Notes: generated by a model from the letters alone, not told the origin. Counted from the stretch's first letter, positions 9,829 through 20,012 are shown. The stretch is DNA of 64,000 nt from Novosphingopyxis iocasae (GCF_014334095.1 NZ_CP060495.1:2007001-2071000); one strand, 5' to 3'. Translations and numbers: made by a program.

Positions 9829-12654
9829 ATGGGCGTAGAAGGCCAGACGTTCGAAACCGGACAGGAACCGCGCGAGGGGCCGAGCTGGCAGCGGTCGAAC
9901 TGGCCGCTCGATGTTGCCGATGATCTGAACGCGGCGCTTGACCCCACCCGTATGGCGGTGGAGGTCAAGGCTGCTGCCGAAGCCAAGGGCGAGACCCTGT
10001 CCGGCGCCGAGATTGAGAAGGCAGCCGGCGATTCGATCCGCGCGATGATGCTGATCCGCACATACCGTGTGCGCGGTCACCTCGCCTCCAATCTCGATCC
10101 GCTGGGCCTGTCGCACCGCGATCTGCCGGGCGATCTCGATCCCGAATATCACGGCTTTTCAAAGGACGATCTGGACCGCGAGATCTATCTCGGCGGCAAT
10201 CTAGGCTTCGAATATGGCACGATCCGTGAGCTCGTAGAGGTCCTTCGCGCCAATTACTGCGGGCCGGTGGGCCTTGAATATATGCACATCTCCGACATCG
10301 AGGAGCGCCGCTTTCTGCAGGAGCGTCTCGAAGGCAAGGAGAACGCGATCAGCTTCACCGCCGAGGGCAAGCGCGCAATCCTGAACAAGGTGATTCAGGG
10401 CGAGCAGTTCGAAAGTTTTCTCGGCAAGAAATATGTTGGTACCAAGCGCTTCGGCCTGGACGGCGGCGAGGCGATGTTGCCGGCGCTGGAAGCGGTCATC
10501 AAATATGGCGGCCAGTACGGCATCCGCGAAATTGTGTACGGAATGGCCCATCGCGGCCGTCTCAACATCCTCGCCAATGTGATGGCCAAGCCCTACCGGG
10601 TCATCTTCCACGAATTCCATGGCGGCACGGCCAACCCGCAGGATGTGGGCGGCTCGGGCGATGTGAAATATCACCTCGGCACCAGCACGGACCGTGAATT
10701 TGACGGCATTACCGTGCACATGTCGCTGGTTCCCAATCCGTCGCACCTGGAGGCCGTGGACCCTGTCGTTCTCGGCAAAGTGCGCGCACAGCAGGTGATG
10801 CGGCAGGACGATGCGAAGCATGAGCAGGTGCTGCCCGTGCTCATTCACGGCGACGCAGCCTTTGCCGGTCAGGGCATTGTCTGGGAGACGCTCAGCTTCT
10901 CCGGCATTCGCGGTTACAATACCGGCGGTTGCATCCATTTCGTGATCAACAACCAGATCGGCTTCACCACCAGCCCGCAATTTGCGCGCTCCTCGCCCTA
11001 TCCCAGCGATGTTGCCAAGGGCGTGCAGGCGCCGATCTTCCATGTGAACGGCGACGATCCCGAAGCCGTGACCTATGCCTGCAAGATGGCGATCGAGTTT
11101 CGCCAGCATTTCGGCCGCGATATCGTGATCGACATGTGGTGCTATCGCCGCTTCGGCCACAATGAAGGCGATGAGCCGAGCTTTACCCAGCCGCTGATGT
11201 ACAAGGCGATCAAGTCCCACCCCAAGGTGAGCAAGATCTACGCCGAACGCCTGTCTGAGGAAGGCGTGATCGACTCCAATTGGGTGGATGAGACCACGCG
11301 TTCCTATACCGATCATCTGCAGGCCGAGTTCGACGCCGCCGAGAGCTACAAACCCAATCGGGCGGACTGGTTCGGTGGGCGCTGGTCCGGTCTTCATGTG
11401 CCGCCGGATAACGAGACCGCCCGCCGCGGTGTCGAGAGCGGGATCGAGCGCAAGCTGTTCGATTCGCTCGGCCGAAAACTGACCGAGGTTCCCGGCGATC
11501 TGAATATCCACAAGACGCTCGGCCGCATCCTCGATGCCAAAAAGGCGATGTTTGAGAGCGGCGAGAATTTCGATTGGGCGACCGGTGAAGCGCTGGCCTT
11601 CGGTTCGCTGCTTTCGGAAGGCTATGGCGTGCGTCTGTCCGGTCAGGACTCCGGTCGCGGCACCTTCAGCCAACGCCATGCCGTTTGGATCGACCAGGAA
11701 AATGAGAGCAAGTACACGCCGCTCAGCCAGGTTCCGCATGGACGGTTCGACGTGCTCGACAGCCCGCTGTCCGAATATGGCGTGCTCGGTTTCGAATATG
11801 GCTATGCGCTGGCGGACCCCAAGGCGCTGGTGATGTGGGAAGCGCAGTTCGGCGATTTCGCCAATGGCGCGCAGATCACGATCGATCAGTTCATCGCCAG
11901 CGGAGAGGCCAAATGGCTGCGTGCCAATGGCCTCGTGATGCTGCTGCCGCATGGATATGAGGGGCAGGGCCCCGAGCACAGCTCGGCACGGCCCGAACGC
12001 TTCCTGCAGCTGTGCGCGGAAGACAATATGCAGGTGTGCAATATCACCACGCCGGCCAATTACTTCCATGTGCTGCGCCGCCAGATGCTGCGCAATTTCC
12101 GCAAGCCGCTCATTATCATGACGCCGAAGTCGCTGCTGCGGCACAAGATGGCGGTGTCCAATCGCGAGGAGTTCCTGGGCGATCAGCACTTCATGCGGAT
12201 CAAGTCCGACACCAGCCCGCCTGCCGATGAGAAGATCAAGCGCCTCGTGCTGTGCACCGGCAAGGTGGCCTTTGATCTCATCGAGGCGCGCGACGCGGCG
12301 GGTGATGATACCACCTCCATCGTGCGGATCGAGCAGCTTTATCCCTTCCCCGGCGAGCCGCTGACGGTTCGTCTCAAGCGCATGACCAATCTGGAAACGG
12401 TGGTCTGGGCTCAGGAAGAGCCGAAGAACCAGGGCTACTGGAAGTTCGTGGAGCCCTATCTGGAGCAATGCCTGCACGATAGTGGCGGCGCGCCGCAGCG
12501 TGCGATCTATGCCGGCCGCGATGCCTCTGCGTCCCCCGCCACCGGCCTCGCCTCCCGCCACAAGGAACAGCAGCAGCGGCTGATTGCCGCAGCGCTGGGC
12601 CATGACGGCAAGGAAGATCTGGAACTGAACCCCAAGGACAAGCTGCGCAACTGA
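9829..12654 (+). CDS. sucA: 2-oxoglutarate dehydrogenase E1 component
   Basis: 941 residues, typical for thiamine-diphosphate E1o. Visible landmarks are the N-terminal [20 protein letters not shown] segment that docks to E2/E3, [14 protein letters not shown] near residue 240, the thiamine-diphosphate motif with [16 protein letters not shown] near residue 440, and the C-terminal transketolase-like domain with [20 protein letters not shown]. It decarboxylates 2-oxoglutarate and succinylates the E2 lipoyl arm. The ATG at 9829 ([12 protein letters not shown]) is chosen because GAAGAAAGAG lies just before it; the upstream frame overlaps sucD and has no family similarity. Confidence 0.96.
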   Translation: MGVEGQTFETGQEPREGPSWQRSNWPLDVADDLNAALDPTRMAVEVKAAAEAKGETLSGAEIEKAAGDSIRAMMLIRTYRVRGHLASNLDPLGLSHRDLPGDLDPEYHGFSKDDLDREIYLGGNLGFEYGTIRELVEVLRANYCGPVGLEYMHISDIEERRFLQERLEGKENAISFTAEGKRAILNKVIQGEQFESFLGKKYVGTKRFGLDGGEAMLPALEAVIKYGGQYGIREIVYGMAHRGRLNILANVMAKPYRVIFHEFHGGTANPQDVGGSGDVKYHLGTSTDREFDGITVHMSLVPNPSHLEAVDPVVLGKVRAQQVMRQDDAKHEQVLPVLIHGDAAFAGQGIVWETLSFSGIRGYNTGGCIHFVINNQIGFTTSPQFARSSPYPSDVAKGVQAPIFHVNGDDPEAVTYACKMAIEFRQHFGRDIVIDMWCYRRFGHNEGDEPSFTQPLMYKAIKSHPKVSKIYAERLSEEGVIDSNWVDETTRSYTDHLQAEFDAAESYKPNRADWFGGRWSGLHVPPDNETARRGVESGIERKLFDSLGRKLTEVPGDLNIHKTLGRILDAKKAMFESGENFDWATGEALAFGSLLSEGYGVRLSGQDSGRGTFSQRHAVWIDQENESKYTPLSQVPHGRFDVLDSPLSEYGVLGFEYGYALADPKALVMWEAQFGDFANGAQITIDQFIASGEAKWLRANGLVMLLPHGYEGQGPEHSSARPERFLQLCAEDNMQVCNITTPANYFHVLRRQMLRNFRKPLIIMTPKSLLRHKMAVSNREEFLGDQHFMRIKSDTSPPADEKIKRLVLCTGKVAFDLIEARDAAGDDTTSIVRIEQLYPFPGEPLTVRLKRMTNLETVVWAQEEPKNQGYWKFVEPYLEQCLHDSGGAPQRAIYAGRDASASPATGLASRHKEQQQRLIAAALGHDGKEDLELNPKDKLRN

Positions 12655-12721
12655 GCCGCAGCCGATCCTCCCACTATACGGCCGGCTTCGCGCTCGGCCA
12701 GCGCAAGGACGAAGAGAGACC

Positions 12722-13993
12722 ATGTCCCAAGACGTCAAAGTACCCACCCTCGGCGAATCGATCACCGAAGCCACCATTGGCGAATGGCTGAAGCAGCCTG
12801 GCGACCGCGTGGAGATGGACGAGCCTATCGCCAGCCTGGAAACCGACAAGGTTGCCGTGGAAGTGCCCTCGCCCGTGGCTGGCACGATCGGCGAATTGCT
12901 GGCCGAGGTGGGTGACACGGTAGAAGTCGATGCGGTGATCGCGCGAATTGAGGACGGCGACGCGCCGGCCACCTCGCCCGCCCCGCAGAAGGACAGCGCG
13001 CCCAAGGCCAAGAAGGCCGATGATGAGGCTGTCGAAAAGTCCGAAGAACCCGATCCCGATTTTGCCGCGAAGGAAGAGGGCGCAGGCAATGGCGATTCGC
13101 CGCCGCTATCTCCCTCCGTGCGCAAGCTGGTGCTGGAACACGGTGTCGATCCCACCAAGATTAAGGGCAGCGGCAAGGACGGTCGCTTGACGCGCGAAGA
13201 CGTGTTGGAAGCCGCCAAGTCGGGCAAGGCTAAAAAGGCCGACGATGCGGCTGCAAGCGAGACGCCCGCCCCCTCCGGCAGCGGCGGACCGTCGCGCAAG
13301 GAAGAGCGCCAGCGCATGACGCGCCTGCGCCAGACCATCGCCAAGCGTCTGAAGTCCGCGCAGAACGAGAACGCGCTGCTCACCACGTTCAACGATGTGG
13401 ACATGACCGCGGTCATGGAAACGCGCGCGAAGTACAAGGACCTGTTCGCCAAGAAGCACGACGTGCGCCTTGGTTTCATGGGCTTCTTCATCAAGGCCGC
13501 CTGCCTTGCCGCGCGCGACGTTCCCTCGGTCAACGCCCGGATCGACGGCGATGAGATCGTCTATCACGATTATGTCGACGTCTCGGTCGCGGTTTCCGCG
13601 CCCAACGGTCTCGTCGTGCCGGTAATCCGCAATGCGGAAAGCCTGAGCTTTGCCGAGATCGAAAAGACCATCGGCGATTTCGGCCAGCGCGCCAAGGCGG
13701 GCAAGCTGACCATGGACGAGATGCAGGGCGGAACCTTCACCATCTCGAACGGCGGCGTCTTCGGTTCGCTGATGTCCACCCCGATCGTAAATCCCCCGCA
13801 GGCCGCCGTGCTTGGCCTGCACCGGATCGAGGAACGCCCGGTCGTGATCAACGGCGAGATCGTCGCTCGGCCGATGATGTATCTGGCACTCACCTATGAT
13901 CACCGCCTCATCGACGGCCGCGAGGCAGTGACCTATCTGGTGCGGATCAAGGAAGCGATCGAGGATCCGGCCCGGATGCTCATCGACCTGTAA
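12722..13993 (+). CDS. sucB: Dihydrolipoyllysine succinyltransferase (E2 of 2-oxoglutarate dehydrogenase)
   Basis: 423 residues in the classic E2 order: one lipoyl domain (residues 1-75, lipoylated Lys in [11 protein letters not shown] near 43), an Ala/Pro/Lys-rich linker, a peripheral subunit-binding domain ([18 protein letters not shown], about 123-160), a second linker, and a catalytic acyltransferase domain from about 195 with the terminal [11 protein letters not shown] motif. It transfers the succinyl group to CoA and forms the core of the complex. It follows sucA by 67 bases with GAGAG before the ATG. Confidence 0.97.
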   Translation: MSQDVKVPTLGESITEATIGEWLKQPGDRVEMDEPIASLETDKVAVEVPSPVAGTIGELLAEVGDTVEVDAVIARIEDGDAPATSPAPQKDSAPKAKKADDEAVEKSEEPDPDFAAKEEGAGNGDSPPLSPSVRKLVLEHGVDPTKIKGSGKDGRLTREDVLEAAKSGKAKKADDAAASETPAPSGSGGPSRKEERQRMTRLRQTIAKRLKSAQNENALLTTFNDVDMTAVMETRAKYKDLFAKKHDVRLGFMGFFIKAACLAARDVPSVNARIDGDEIVYHDYVDVSVAVSAPNGLVVPVIRNAESLSFAEIEKTIGDFGQRAKAGKLTMDEMQGGTFTISNGGVFGSLMSTPIVNPPQAAVLGLHRIEERPVVINGEIVARPMMYLALTYDHRLIDGREAVTYLVRIKEAIEDPARMLIDL

Positions 13994-14005
13994 GAACATA
14001 TTCCC

Positions 14006-14034
14006 GTCCGGGGCGAGCTTGTCGGCGCCCGGAC
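14006..14034 (+). other. GC-rich hairpin between sucB and lpdA
   Basis: GTCCGGG near 14006 and CCCGGAC ending at 14034 pair in a stem of nine or so bases around a short loop, with no T-run after it. It is not a canonical terminator; it may stabilise the 3' end of sucB mRNA or reduce read-through into lpdA (inference). Confidence 0.5.
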
Positions 14035-14062
14035 ATAGAGCGGATGATATTGTGTAAATGCA

Positions 14063-14091
14063 GCCCTTCGACAGGCTCGGGGCGAACGGAG
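14063..14091 (+). repeat. REP-like palindromic repeat copy, includes the lpdA Shine-Dalgarno
   Basis: The 21-base unit at 14063-14083 (GCCCTTCGACAGGCTCGGGGC) is a member of a six-copy family in this window; ends GCCC/GGGC can pair. It continues into CGAACGGAG, whose GGAG (14088-14091) lies seven bases before the lpdA ATG and is the only good ribosome-binding sequence there. Similar CCTTCGACAAGCTCAGG repeats are common in sphingomonad intergenic regions (established observation, from memory). Confidence 0.8.
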
Positions 14092-14098
14092 TGCTGAA

Positions 14099-15505
14099 AT
14101 GAGCGATTCCAATTACGACTATGATGTCCTCGTGATCGGCGCGGGCCCAGGGGGTTATGTCGCGGCCATCCGCGCGGCGCAGCTGGGCCTGAAAACCGCC
14201 TGTGCGGAGAGCCGCGAGACGCTGGGCGGCACTTGCCTCAATGTCGGCTGCATCCCTTCCAAGGCGATGCTGCACGCTTCCGAATATTTTGACGCCGCGG
14301 CCAACGGCACGTTCGCAAAGCTCGGCATCAAGGTGAAGCCGGAGCTGGACCTCGACACCATGCACGGCCAGCGCCGCGATGCGGTGAAGCAGCTGACCGG
14401 CGGCATCGAATATCTGTTCAAGAAGAACAAGGTGGACTGGAAGAAAGGCCGCGCCAGCTTCCAAGATGCGCACACGGTGAAGGTGGGCGAAGAAACCGTG
14501 ACGGCAAAGAACGTCATCATCGCCACCGGTTCGTCCGTAACGCCGCTGCCCGGCGTCGAAGTCGATAATGAGGGCGCCATCGTAGTGGATTCCACTGGAG
14601 CGCTGGAATTGCCCAAGGTGCCCGAGCACATGGTCGTCATCGGCGGCGGCGTGATCGGTCTGGAGCTCGGCAGCGTGTGGCGTCGGCTTGGCGCGAAGGT
14701 GACGGTCGTCGAATATCTGGACCAGATCCTGCCCGGTTTCGACGGCGACATCCGCAAGGAAGCCAACAAGATTTTCAAGAAGCAGGGCTTCGAATACAAG
14801 CTTTCCACCAAGGTGACCGGGGTCGAGGTCAATGGCGACAAGGCCACCGTCACCGTAGAACCGGCCAAGGGCGGCGATTCGGAAACGATCGAGGCCGATG
14901 CGGTGCTCGTATCGATTGGACGCCGACCCAACACCGACGGCCTGAACCTCGATGCCATTGGCCTCAAGTCCAACGAGCGTGGCCAGATCGAAGTGAACGA
15001 AGAGTTCCAGACCGCCGTCGACGGCGTCTGGGCCATCGGCGACTGTGTGCCGGGCCTGATGCTCGCCCACAAGGCCGAGGATGAGGGCATCGCCTGCGCC
15101 GATAATATCGCAGGGGACACCGGCATCGTGAACCACGCGATCATCCCGTCGGTCGTCTATACCTGGCCGGAAATCGCCGGCGTCGGCCTGACCGAAGAAG
15201 CGGCCAAGGAAGCCGGCCACGAAGTGAAGGTCGGCAAGTTCCCGATGATGGCCAATTCGCGCGCCAAGACCAATCACGAGCCGGACGGTTCGGTAAAGGT
15301 GATCGCCGATGCCGAGACGGACCGCGTGCTCGGCATATGGTGCATCGCCTCGGTTGCCGGCACGATGATCGCGCAGGCTGCACAGGCGATGGAATTCGGT
15401 GCGACCAGCGAAGATATCGCGCTCACCTGTCACGCCCATCCGACGCATTCGGAGGCGATGAAGGAAGCCGCCATGGCCGTGCGAGAGAAGCCGATCCACA
15501 TCTGA
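14099..15505 (+). CDS. lpdA: Dihydrolipoyl dehydrogenase (E3)
   Basis: 468 residues. FAD-binding GAGPGGYVAA near the N-terminus, the redox-active disulfide in GGTCLNVGCIPSKAML (Cys pair about residues 45 and 50), the NAD-binding GGGVIGLELGSVW near 182-194, and the C-terminal dimer-interface motif HAHPTHSEA with the catalytic His. It reoxidises the dihydrolipoyl arm of the 2-oxoglutarate (and probably other) dehydrogenase complexes. It lies 105 bases after sucB; the gap holds a hairpin and a repeat copy that supplies its ribosome-binding site. Confidence 0.97.
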   Translation: MSDSNYDYDVLVIGAGPGGYVAAIRAAQLGLKTACAESRETLGGTCLNVGCIPSKAMLHASEYFDAAANGTFAKLGIKVKPELDLDTMHGQRRDAVKQLTGGIEYLFKKNKVDWKKGRASFQDAHTVKVGEETVTAKNVIIATGSSVTPLPGVEVDNEGAIVVDSTGALELPKVPEHMVVIGGGVIGLELGSVWRRLGAKVTVVEYLDQILPGFDGDIRKEANKIFKKQGFEYKLSTKVTGVEVNGDKATVTVEPAKGGDSETIEADAVLVSIGRRPNTDGLNLDAIGLKSNERGQIEVNEEFQTAVDGVWAIGDCVPGLMLAHKAEDEGIACADNIAGDTGIVNHAIIPSVVYTWPEIAGVGLTEEAAKEAGHEVKVGKFPMMANSRAKTNHEPDGSVKVIADAETDRVLGIWCIASVAGTMIAQAAQAMEFGATSEDIALTCHAHPTHSEAMKEAAMAVREKPIHI

Positions 15506-15567
15506 GCGCATTCTCCCCGGCGATCTTCGGCCAGACGAAGAAATTGACGGTTGAGCACGGCCGCGCT

Positions 15568-15581
15568 GCCGCCTAGGCGGC
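15568..15581. repeat. Perfect 14-base palindrome just before the TRIC-type gene
   Basis: GCCGCCTAGGCGGC is self-complementary and ends four bases before the ATG of the downstream membrane protein. It could sequester the start or be a protein-binding site; nothing else identifies it. Confidence 0.4.
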
Positions 15582-15585
15582 GCGG

Positions 15586-16236
15586 ATGAACGCAGGCAGC
15601 ATATTACCCAATTTCGAGATCGGCCCGATGCTGTCGGCGCTGGACCTGCTCGGCATCGCGGTGTTCGCGGCGTCCGGTGCGTTGGCCGCAGCGCAGAAGG
15701 GCCAGACGCTCGTCACCTTCAGCTTCTTCGCGCTCGTCACCGGCGTTGGCGGCGGCACCGTGCGCGATCTTCTGATCGGCGCGCCGGTGTTCTGGATCGT
15801 CGACAATAATGTCCTCTATGCCATCGCCTTGGTGGTCGCGCTGATCTGGATTACGCCGCAGACATGGTGGCGGGCGAGTACGCTAGACTGGTTCGATGCG
15901 ATCGGCCTGGCCGTCTATTCCGTCTACGGCGCCGCCAAGGCGATCGAATATGGCATCAATCCCATCCCCGCCGCGTTGATGGGCATCATCACGGCCTGCG
16001 TGGGCGGCGTTATCCGCGACGTTCTGGCGGGCGAACCCTCGATCATCCTTCGCCCGGAAATCTACGTCACAGCCGCCGCGCTTGCGTCCAGCCTGTTTGT
16101 CATACTCAAACTGCTCGGCGTGGACACGCCGATCGCCGCGATCGTAGCGGCGCTGGCCGGCTTCATGCTGCGCGGCGCAGCGATCCATTTCGGATGGTCG
16201 CTCCCCGCCTATCGCGGCAACACCTCCGAAGTATAA
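15586..16236 (+). CDS. TRIC / UPF0126-family cation channel
   Basis: 216 residues with about seven membrane spans in two repeats. Each repeat carries the family's glycine-rich signature: TGVGGGTVRDLL near residue 52 and ACVGGVIRDVLAGE near residue 138. Bacterial members of the YadS/UPF0126 family are structural homologues of trimeric intracellular cation channels and conduct monovalent cations. It stands alone after lpdA, 80 bases downstream, and 45 bases before ruvA on the same strand; membership in either transcript is open. Confidence 0.88.
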   Translation: MNAGSILPNFEIGPMLSALDLLGIAVFAASGALAAAQKGQTLVTFSFFALVTGVGGGTVRDLLIGAPVFWIVDNNVLYAIALVVALIWITPQTWWRASTLDWFDAIGLAVYSVYGAAKAIEYGINPIPAALMGIITACVGGVIRDVLAGEPSIILRPEIYVTAAALASSLFVILKLLGVDTPIAAIVAALAGFMLRGAAIHFGWSLPAYRGNTSEV

Positions 16237-16281
16237 GATCAACGCTGGCATGCCCGCCCGCGCGCCGTTAGGGAACAAAGC

Positions 16282-16878
16282 ATGATCGCGAAACTCAGTG
16301 GACGGATCGACGCGGCGGGGGCCGACCATCTGGTGATCGACGTGGGCGGCGTCGGCTATCTCGTCCACGCCTCCGCGCGCACCATCACCGCCATCGGAGC
16401 GGTGGGAGAGGCCGCCTCCGTCCACACCGAAATGCAGGTGAGCGAGAACGACATGCGCCTCATCGGCTTTACAAGCGCGGCGGAGCGGGACTGGTTTCGC
16501 CTGCTCGTGGGAGTACAGGGCGTGGGCTCCAAGGTGGCGCTCGCCATCCTCTCCGCGCTGGAGCTGGACGAACTGAAGCGCGCCATCGGTTCGGACGATG
16601 CCGCGATGGTGGCGCGCGCCAACGGCGTGGGGCCAAAGCTTGCCAAGCGCATCGTCAACGAGTTGCGCGACAAGGCCGGTGCCATTCCGGGCGGGCCAGC
16701 CGGCAGCGCCCCCATCCCCGCTGGATCACACAGCGCCGATGCGGTCAGCGCGCTGCAGAATCTGGGTTTCAAACCAGCCGAAGCATCTCGCACCGTCGCT
16801 GCGGCTGCGGACGATTTGGGCGACGACGCAAGCCTCGACGCGCTGGTGCGCCTCGCCCTAAAGAAGGCTGCAAAGTGA
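16282..16878 (+). CDS. ruvA: Holliday junction DNA helicase subunit RuvA
   Basis: 198 residues with the three RuvA parts: an N-terminal OB fold ([22 protein letters not shown]), a helix-hairpin-helix domain ([16 protein letters not shown] and [16 protein letters not shown]) and a C-terminal three-helix domain ([17 protein letters not shown]) that contacts RuvB. RuvA binds four-way junctions and loads RuvB for branch migration. ruvC is not adjacent. The usual ruvA-ruvB adjacency is broken by three small genes; the first of them overlaps the ruvA stop by four bases. Confidence 0.96.
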   Translation: MIAKLSGRIDAAGADHLVIDVGGVGYLVHASARTITAIGAVGEAASVHTEMQVSENDMRLIGFTSAAERDWFRLLVGVQGVGSKVALAILSALELDELKRAIGSDDAAMVARANGVGPKLAKRIVNELRDKAGAIPGGPAGSAPIPAGSHSADAVSALQNLGFKPAEASRTVAAAADDLGDDASLDALVRLALKKAAK

Positions 16879-17207
16879 ATGAAATGGACGGACGTGCGAT
16901 GAGCTATTCGGTGATCTGGGAATATTTCGTGCCGGAAGATCGGCGCGCGGACTTCGAGGCAGCCTATGGCGGCACCGGCCCATGGGTCGATCTGTTCGAG
17001 GAGGCGGAGGGCTTTCTGGGCACCTGGCTGCTGCGCGACAAAGAACAGCAGGGCCGCTATCTCAGCCACGACCGCTGGGCCAGCCGCGCCGCTTATGACA
17101 GCTTCAAGCGCGCCTTTGCCGAACGCTATGAGGAGTTGGATCGCCAGCTGGACGGGCTTTCCACGCGCGAAAACTATATTGGTGCCTATGATGAGGTAGC
17201 GGGGTGA
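16875..17207 (+). CDS. Small ABM-like (antibiotic biosynthesis monooxygenase fold) protein
   Basis: 110 residues if it begins at the GTG overlapping the ruvA stop (GTGA), where AAGAAGG is well spaced; ATGs at 16884 and 16899 are alternatives and the latter ([16 protein letters not shown]) matches where the fold starts. The pattern of an N-terminal strand, an acidic helix ([21 protein letters not shown]) and a strand ending in a DRW segment ([15 protein letters not shown]) resembles ABM/heme-degrading dimeric alpha-beta barrel proteins. No catalytic residues can be assigned, so a stress or quinone monooxygenase role is only a guess. Confidence 0.68.
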   Translation: MNEMDGRAMSYSVIWEYFVPEDRRADFEAAYGGTGPWVDLFEEAEGFLGTWLLRDKEQQGRYLSHDRWASRAAYDSFKRAFAERYEELDRQLDGLSTRENYIGAYDEVAG

Positions 17208-17248
17208 GCGATCTTGGCGGCATCGGCAAAGCGGAGTAGGATCGCGCC

Positions 17249-17500
17249 ATGGGAGACATGAACATCTCGATCCCCCCTGCCTTGGAAGACTGGGTGGAAA
17301 CACGCCTTGCCGAAGGACGCTATCTCGACGCGGGCGACTATGTGCGCGATCTCATGCGGCGTGACCGGGAGCGGACCGAGGACGAAAATGCCTGGCTGAA
17401 GCAGCTCGCCGACGAGGGGAGAGCCTCGGGCATCATCGAAATGGAGTCCGAAGACGTCATCGAGAAGATCATCTCGGACCATCCCGCAAACCGTGACTGA
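17249..17500 (+). CDS. parD: ParD-like antitoxin, ribbon-helix-helix
   Basis: 83 residues. The opening MNISIPPALEDWVETRLAEG and the following YLDAGDYVRDLMRRDRER fit the ParD/CC2985 antitoxin family: a short strand and two helices that bind operator DNA, then an acidic C-terminal tail (EMESEDVIEKIISD) that wraps the toxin. The start may be the ATG at 17249 or 17258. It overlaps the toxin gene by eight bases, the typical antitoxin-first order. The pair is expected to be autoregulated at a promoter in the 41 bases before it. It sits between ruvA and ruvB. Confidence 0.85.
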   Translation: MGDMNISIPPALEDWVETRLAEGRYLDAGDYVRDLMRRDRERTEDENAWLKQLADEGRASGIIEMESEDVIEKIISDHPANRD

Positions 17501-17801
17501 TCTCCGACTGAGTTCGGCCGCCGGCGAAGATCTTATCGAAATCCGTCTGTACAGCCTCAACGAATTTGGCGGCACCGTTGCAGACGACTACCTTCGCGGA
17601 TTCAAAAAGGCGTTCGATCGGCTTCGCGAATACCCCAAGTTGGGTTCTCTGACGCCCGAACTTGGCAACGGCGTCCGCTGCCTGATCCATCGCCGCCACC
17701 GAATTCTCTACGAGATTAATGACGACACGTTAGTGGTGTTGCGCGTGATTCACAGCGCACGCAGACCATCCCGCACACTTCTCGAAAATTCCGGCGAATA
17801 A
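17493..17801 (+). CDS. parE: ParE/RelE-family toxin
   Basis: 102 residues from a GTG inside the end of parD. The sequence [23 protein letters not shown] is the ParE N-terminal strand and long helices; the middle has [13 protein letters not shown], and the end [25 protein letters not shown] matches the conserved RxxYxxxxxxxxILRIxHxRR toxin core. ParE toxins poison gyrase; RelE relatives cleave mRNA, and the family alone favours ParE. It stops one base before the ruvB ATG, so ruvB translation may depend on it. No frameshift is visible, so it appears active. Confidence 0.85.
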   Translation: MTDLRLSSAAGEDLIEIRLYSLNEFGGTVADDYLRGFKKAFDRLREYPKLGSLTPELGNGVRCLIHRRHRILYEINDDTLVVLRVIHSARRPSRTLLENSGE

Positions 17802-17802
17802 C

Positions 17803-18831
17803 ATGTCCGAACCCGCCCCCCTCCTCTCCGCCGAGCGTCAACCGGATGATCCGGATGCGGCGCTGCGGCCCAAATCGCTCGACGATTTCGTCGGGCAACG
17901 GCAGGCGCGCGAGAATTTACGGGTGTTCATCGAGGCGGCAAAATCGCGGTCCGAGGCGATGGACCATGTCCTGTTCTTCGGCCCGCCCGGCCTTGGCAAG
18001 ACCACGCTGGCGCAGATCGTGGCGCGCGAACTGGGCGTGGGGTTCCGCGCCACCAGCGGACCGGTGATCGCGAAATCCGGCGATCTTGCCGCGCTGCTGA
18101 CCAATCTGGAAGAGGGCGATGTTCTCTTCATCGACGAAATCCATCGCCTCAATCCCGTAGTGGAGGAAGTGCTCTACCCCGCGATGGAGGACCGCTGCCT
18201 CGATCTCATTATCGGCGAAGGCCCATCCGCGCGCAGCGTCCGGATCGATCTGCCCGCCTTCACGCTGATCGGCGCAACAACCCGGCAGGGGCTTCTGACC
18301 ACGCCGCTGCGCGATCGCTTCGGCATTCCGGTGCGGCTCAATTTCTACACGGTGGAAGAGTTGCAACGCGTGGTTACGCGCGCCGCTACGCTTCTGACCC
18401 TGCCGATTGCCCCGGATGGTGCGGCCGAAATCGCCAAGCGCGCCCGCGGCACGCCGCGCGTTGCCGGACGGTTGCTGCGCCGCGTGCGCGATTTCGCGAA
18501 TGTGCTGGGCGAGCATGAAGTTACCGCCAAGGTGGCTGACGAGGCTTTGACCCGGTTGGAGGTGGACTCGCTCGGTCTCGATGCAATGGACAGGCGCTAT
18601 CTCCACATGATCGCAGACATCTATCGCGGCGGGCCGGTGGGCGTGGAGACGCTGGCCGCCGGCCTATCCGAGCCGCGCGACACGATTGAGGACGTGATCG
18701 AGCCCTATCTCATCCAGCTCGGCCTGATCGCACGCACCGCGCGGGGCCGCTGCCTCAACGGGCGCGGCTGGACGCATCTGGGACTCGCCCCGCCGCAGGG
18801 CAGTGCGACGCAGGACGGGCTGTTCGACTAA
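17803..18831 (+). CDS. ruvB: Holliday junction branch-migration helicase RuvB
   Basis: 342 residues, usual length. AAA+ domain with Walker [15 protein letters not shown] (about residues 62-75), Walker [11 protein letters not shown] and the sensor [19 protein letters not shown]-terminal winged-helix domain with the [20 protein letters not shown] segment. The hexamer pumps DNA through RuvA-bound junctions. It begins one base after the parE stop and is followed 10 bases later by ybgC, so it lies in one long transcript that includes the toxin-antitoxin genes and probably the tol genes. Confidence 0.97.
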   Translation: MSEPAPLLSAERQPDDPDAALRPKSLDDFVGQRQARENLRVFIEAAKSRSEAMDHVLFFGPPGLGKTTLAQIVARELGVGFRATSGPVIAKSGDLAALLTNLEEGDVLFIDEIHRLNPVVEEVLYPAMEDRCLDLIIGEGPSARSVRIDLPAFTLIGATTRQGLLTTPLRDRFGIPVRLNFYTVEELQRVVTRAATLLTLPIAPDGAAEIAKRARGTPRVAGRLLRRVRDFANVLGEHEVTAKVADEALTRLEVDSLGLDAMDRRYLHMIADIYRGGPVGVETLAAGLSEPRDTIEDVIEPYLIQLGLIARTARGRCLNGRGWTHLGLAPPQGSATQDGLFD

Positions 18832-18841
18832 GGTCGGTCCC

Positions 18842-19303
18842 ATGCAGGATGCACCCTATCACGGCCATTTCATAGGCCCCGAACATCGCTTCGCCATCCG
18901 CGTCTATTTCGAAGACACGGACTTTTCCGGCGTTGTCTATCACGCAAATTATCTGCGATTCTTCGAGCGGGCACGATCCGACATGCTGCGCGTCGCGGGC
19001 ATTGATCAGGCCGCCGCGCACGAGGCCGGCACCGGCGTTTATGCCGTTGCGGCGATGGACCTGAAATTCCGCGCGCCCGCCCATTTCGACGATGCGCTAT
19101 TGATCCGCAGCCATGTCACCGCTGTGCGCGGGGCAAGCTGCGTGATCGCACAGCGTCTGTTCAGGGACGATCTGTTGCTGTGCGAGGCGAACGTGACCGC
19201 CGCATTCGTTTCGCCCTCGGGCCGTCCCACCCGGCAACCGAAGGATTGGCTTGCCATATATGAGGCGCTAATGGCCGACACCGATCCTTTGGAAGAGCGC
19301 TGA
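18842..19303 (+). CDS. ybgC: Tol-Pal-associated acyl-CoA thioesterase YbgC
   Basis: 153 residues, hotdog fold. RVYFEDTDFSGVVYHANYL near residue 20 contains the catalytic Asp and the Tyr-His-Ala-Asn signature of the 4-hydroxybenzoyl-CoA thioesterase/YbgC group. YbgC hydrolyses short or medium acyl-CoA (or acyl-ACP) and is nearly always encoded in front of tolQ, as here. The ATG at 18842 is used because the family begins at about MQDAPYHGHF; the upstream frame lies in ruvB. The stop is two bases before the tolQ TTG. Confidence 0.93.
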   Translation: MQDAPYHGHFIGPEHRFAIRVYFEDTDFSGVVYHANYLRFFERARSDMLRVAGIDQAAAHEAGTGVYAVAAMDLKFRAPAHFDDALLIRSHVTAVRGASCVIAQRLFRDDLLLCEANVTAAFVSPSGRPTRQPKDWLAIYEALMADTDPLEER

Positions 19304-19304
19304 T

Positions 19305-20011
19305 TTGACCTCCCTTTCTCTCCTCACCGCCGCCGCGACGGCCACCGCCGGTTTTTCGCCGATCGGACTGTTTCTGCAGGCCGATATCGTCGTCAAAGCC
19401 GTGATTATCGGCCTCATCCTGGCCAGCATATGGACCTGGGCGATCATCATCTCCTTCGTCGTGCGCATAAGCAGCATCCGCCGCAAAACGAAGGAATTCG
19501 AACGCGAGTTCTGGAAGACCGAGGACATTGACGGCTTCGTCAAGACGCGCACCAAGAACAAGTTGCCGATCGCGCAGGTTCTGGCGAGCGCGGTGACGGA
19601 ATGGCGCCATTCGACCAGCGGCAAGCGGATCGACCGGGAGGGCACGCGCGAGCGCTTGGGCGCCGTCATGAACACCACCATCGCGCATGAAATCGACAAG
19701 CTGTCCGAGCGTCTGAACTTCCTTGCCACCACCGGGTCTGTCGCCCCTTTTGTCGGGCTGTTCGGCACAGTCTGGGGCATCATGCGCAGCTTCACCGCCA
19801 TTGCGGCCGAGCAGAACAGCACGCTTGCCGTCGTCGCGCCGGGCATTGCGGAGGCCCTGTTCGCCACCGCCATCGGCCTGTTCGCCGCGATCCCCGCCGT
19901 CATTGCCTATAATCGCTTCGCGCACCGGCTGAACCAGCATGAGGCGCGGCTCGGGCGTTTTGCCGACGGGTTCCACGCAACACTCAGCCGTGAGCTGGAG
20001 AAAGACGCCTG

Positions 20012-20012
<1 letters not shown>
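19305..20012 (+). CDS. tolQ: Tol-Pal system proton-channel subunit TolQ
   Basis: 235 residues starting at TTG 19305, two bases after ybgC. Three membrane segments are visible: the first around ADIVVKAVIIGLILASIWTW, the second and third in the SVAPFVGLFGTVWGIM and GIAEALFATAIGLFAAIPAV stretch that is the signature of the TolQ/ExbB/MotA family. With TolR it uses the proton gradient to energise TolA during outer-membrane invagination. An N-terminal short periplasmic tail and a cytoplasmic loop rich in Arg/Lys match the family. Confidence 0.96.

Noticed and set aside
10201-13533. 1110-codon open frame antisense to sucA and sucB
   Set aside because: It is a shadow of GC-rich codons in the strong sucA/sucB coding frame; its protein lacks any family pattern and is full of His/Arg/Ala runs.
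13106-15511. 801-codon open frame antisense to sucB and lpdA
   Set aside because: Same reason; lpdA motifs and codon use clearly mark the opposite strand as coding.
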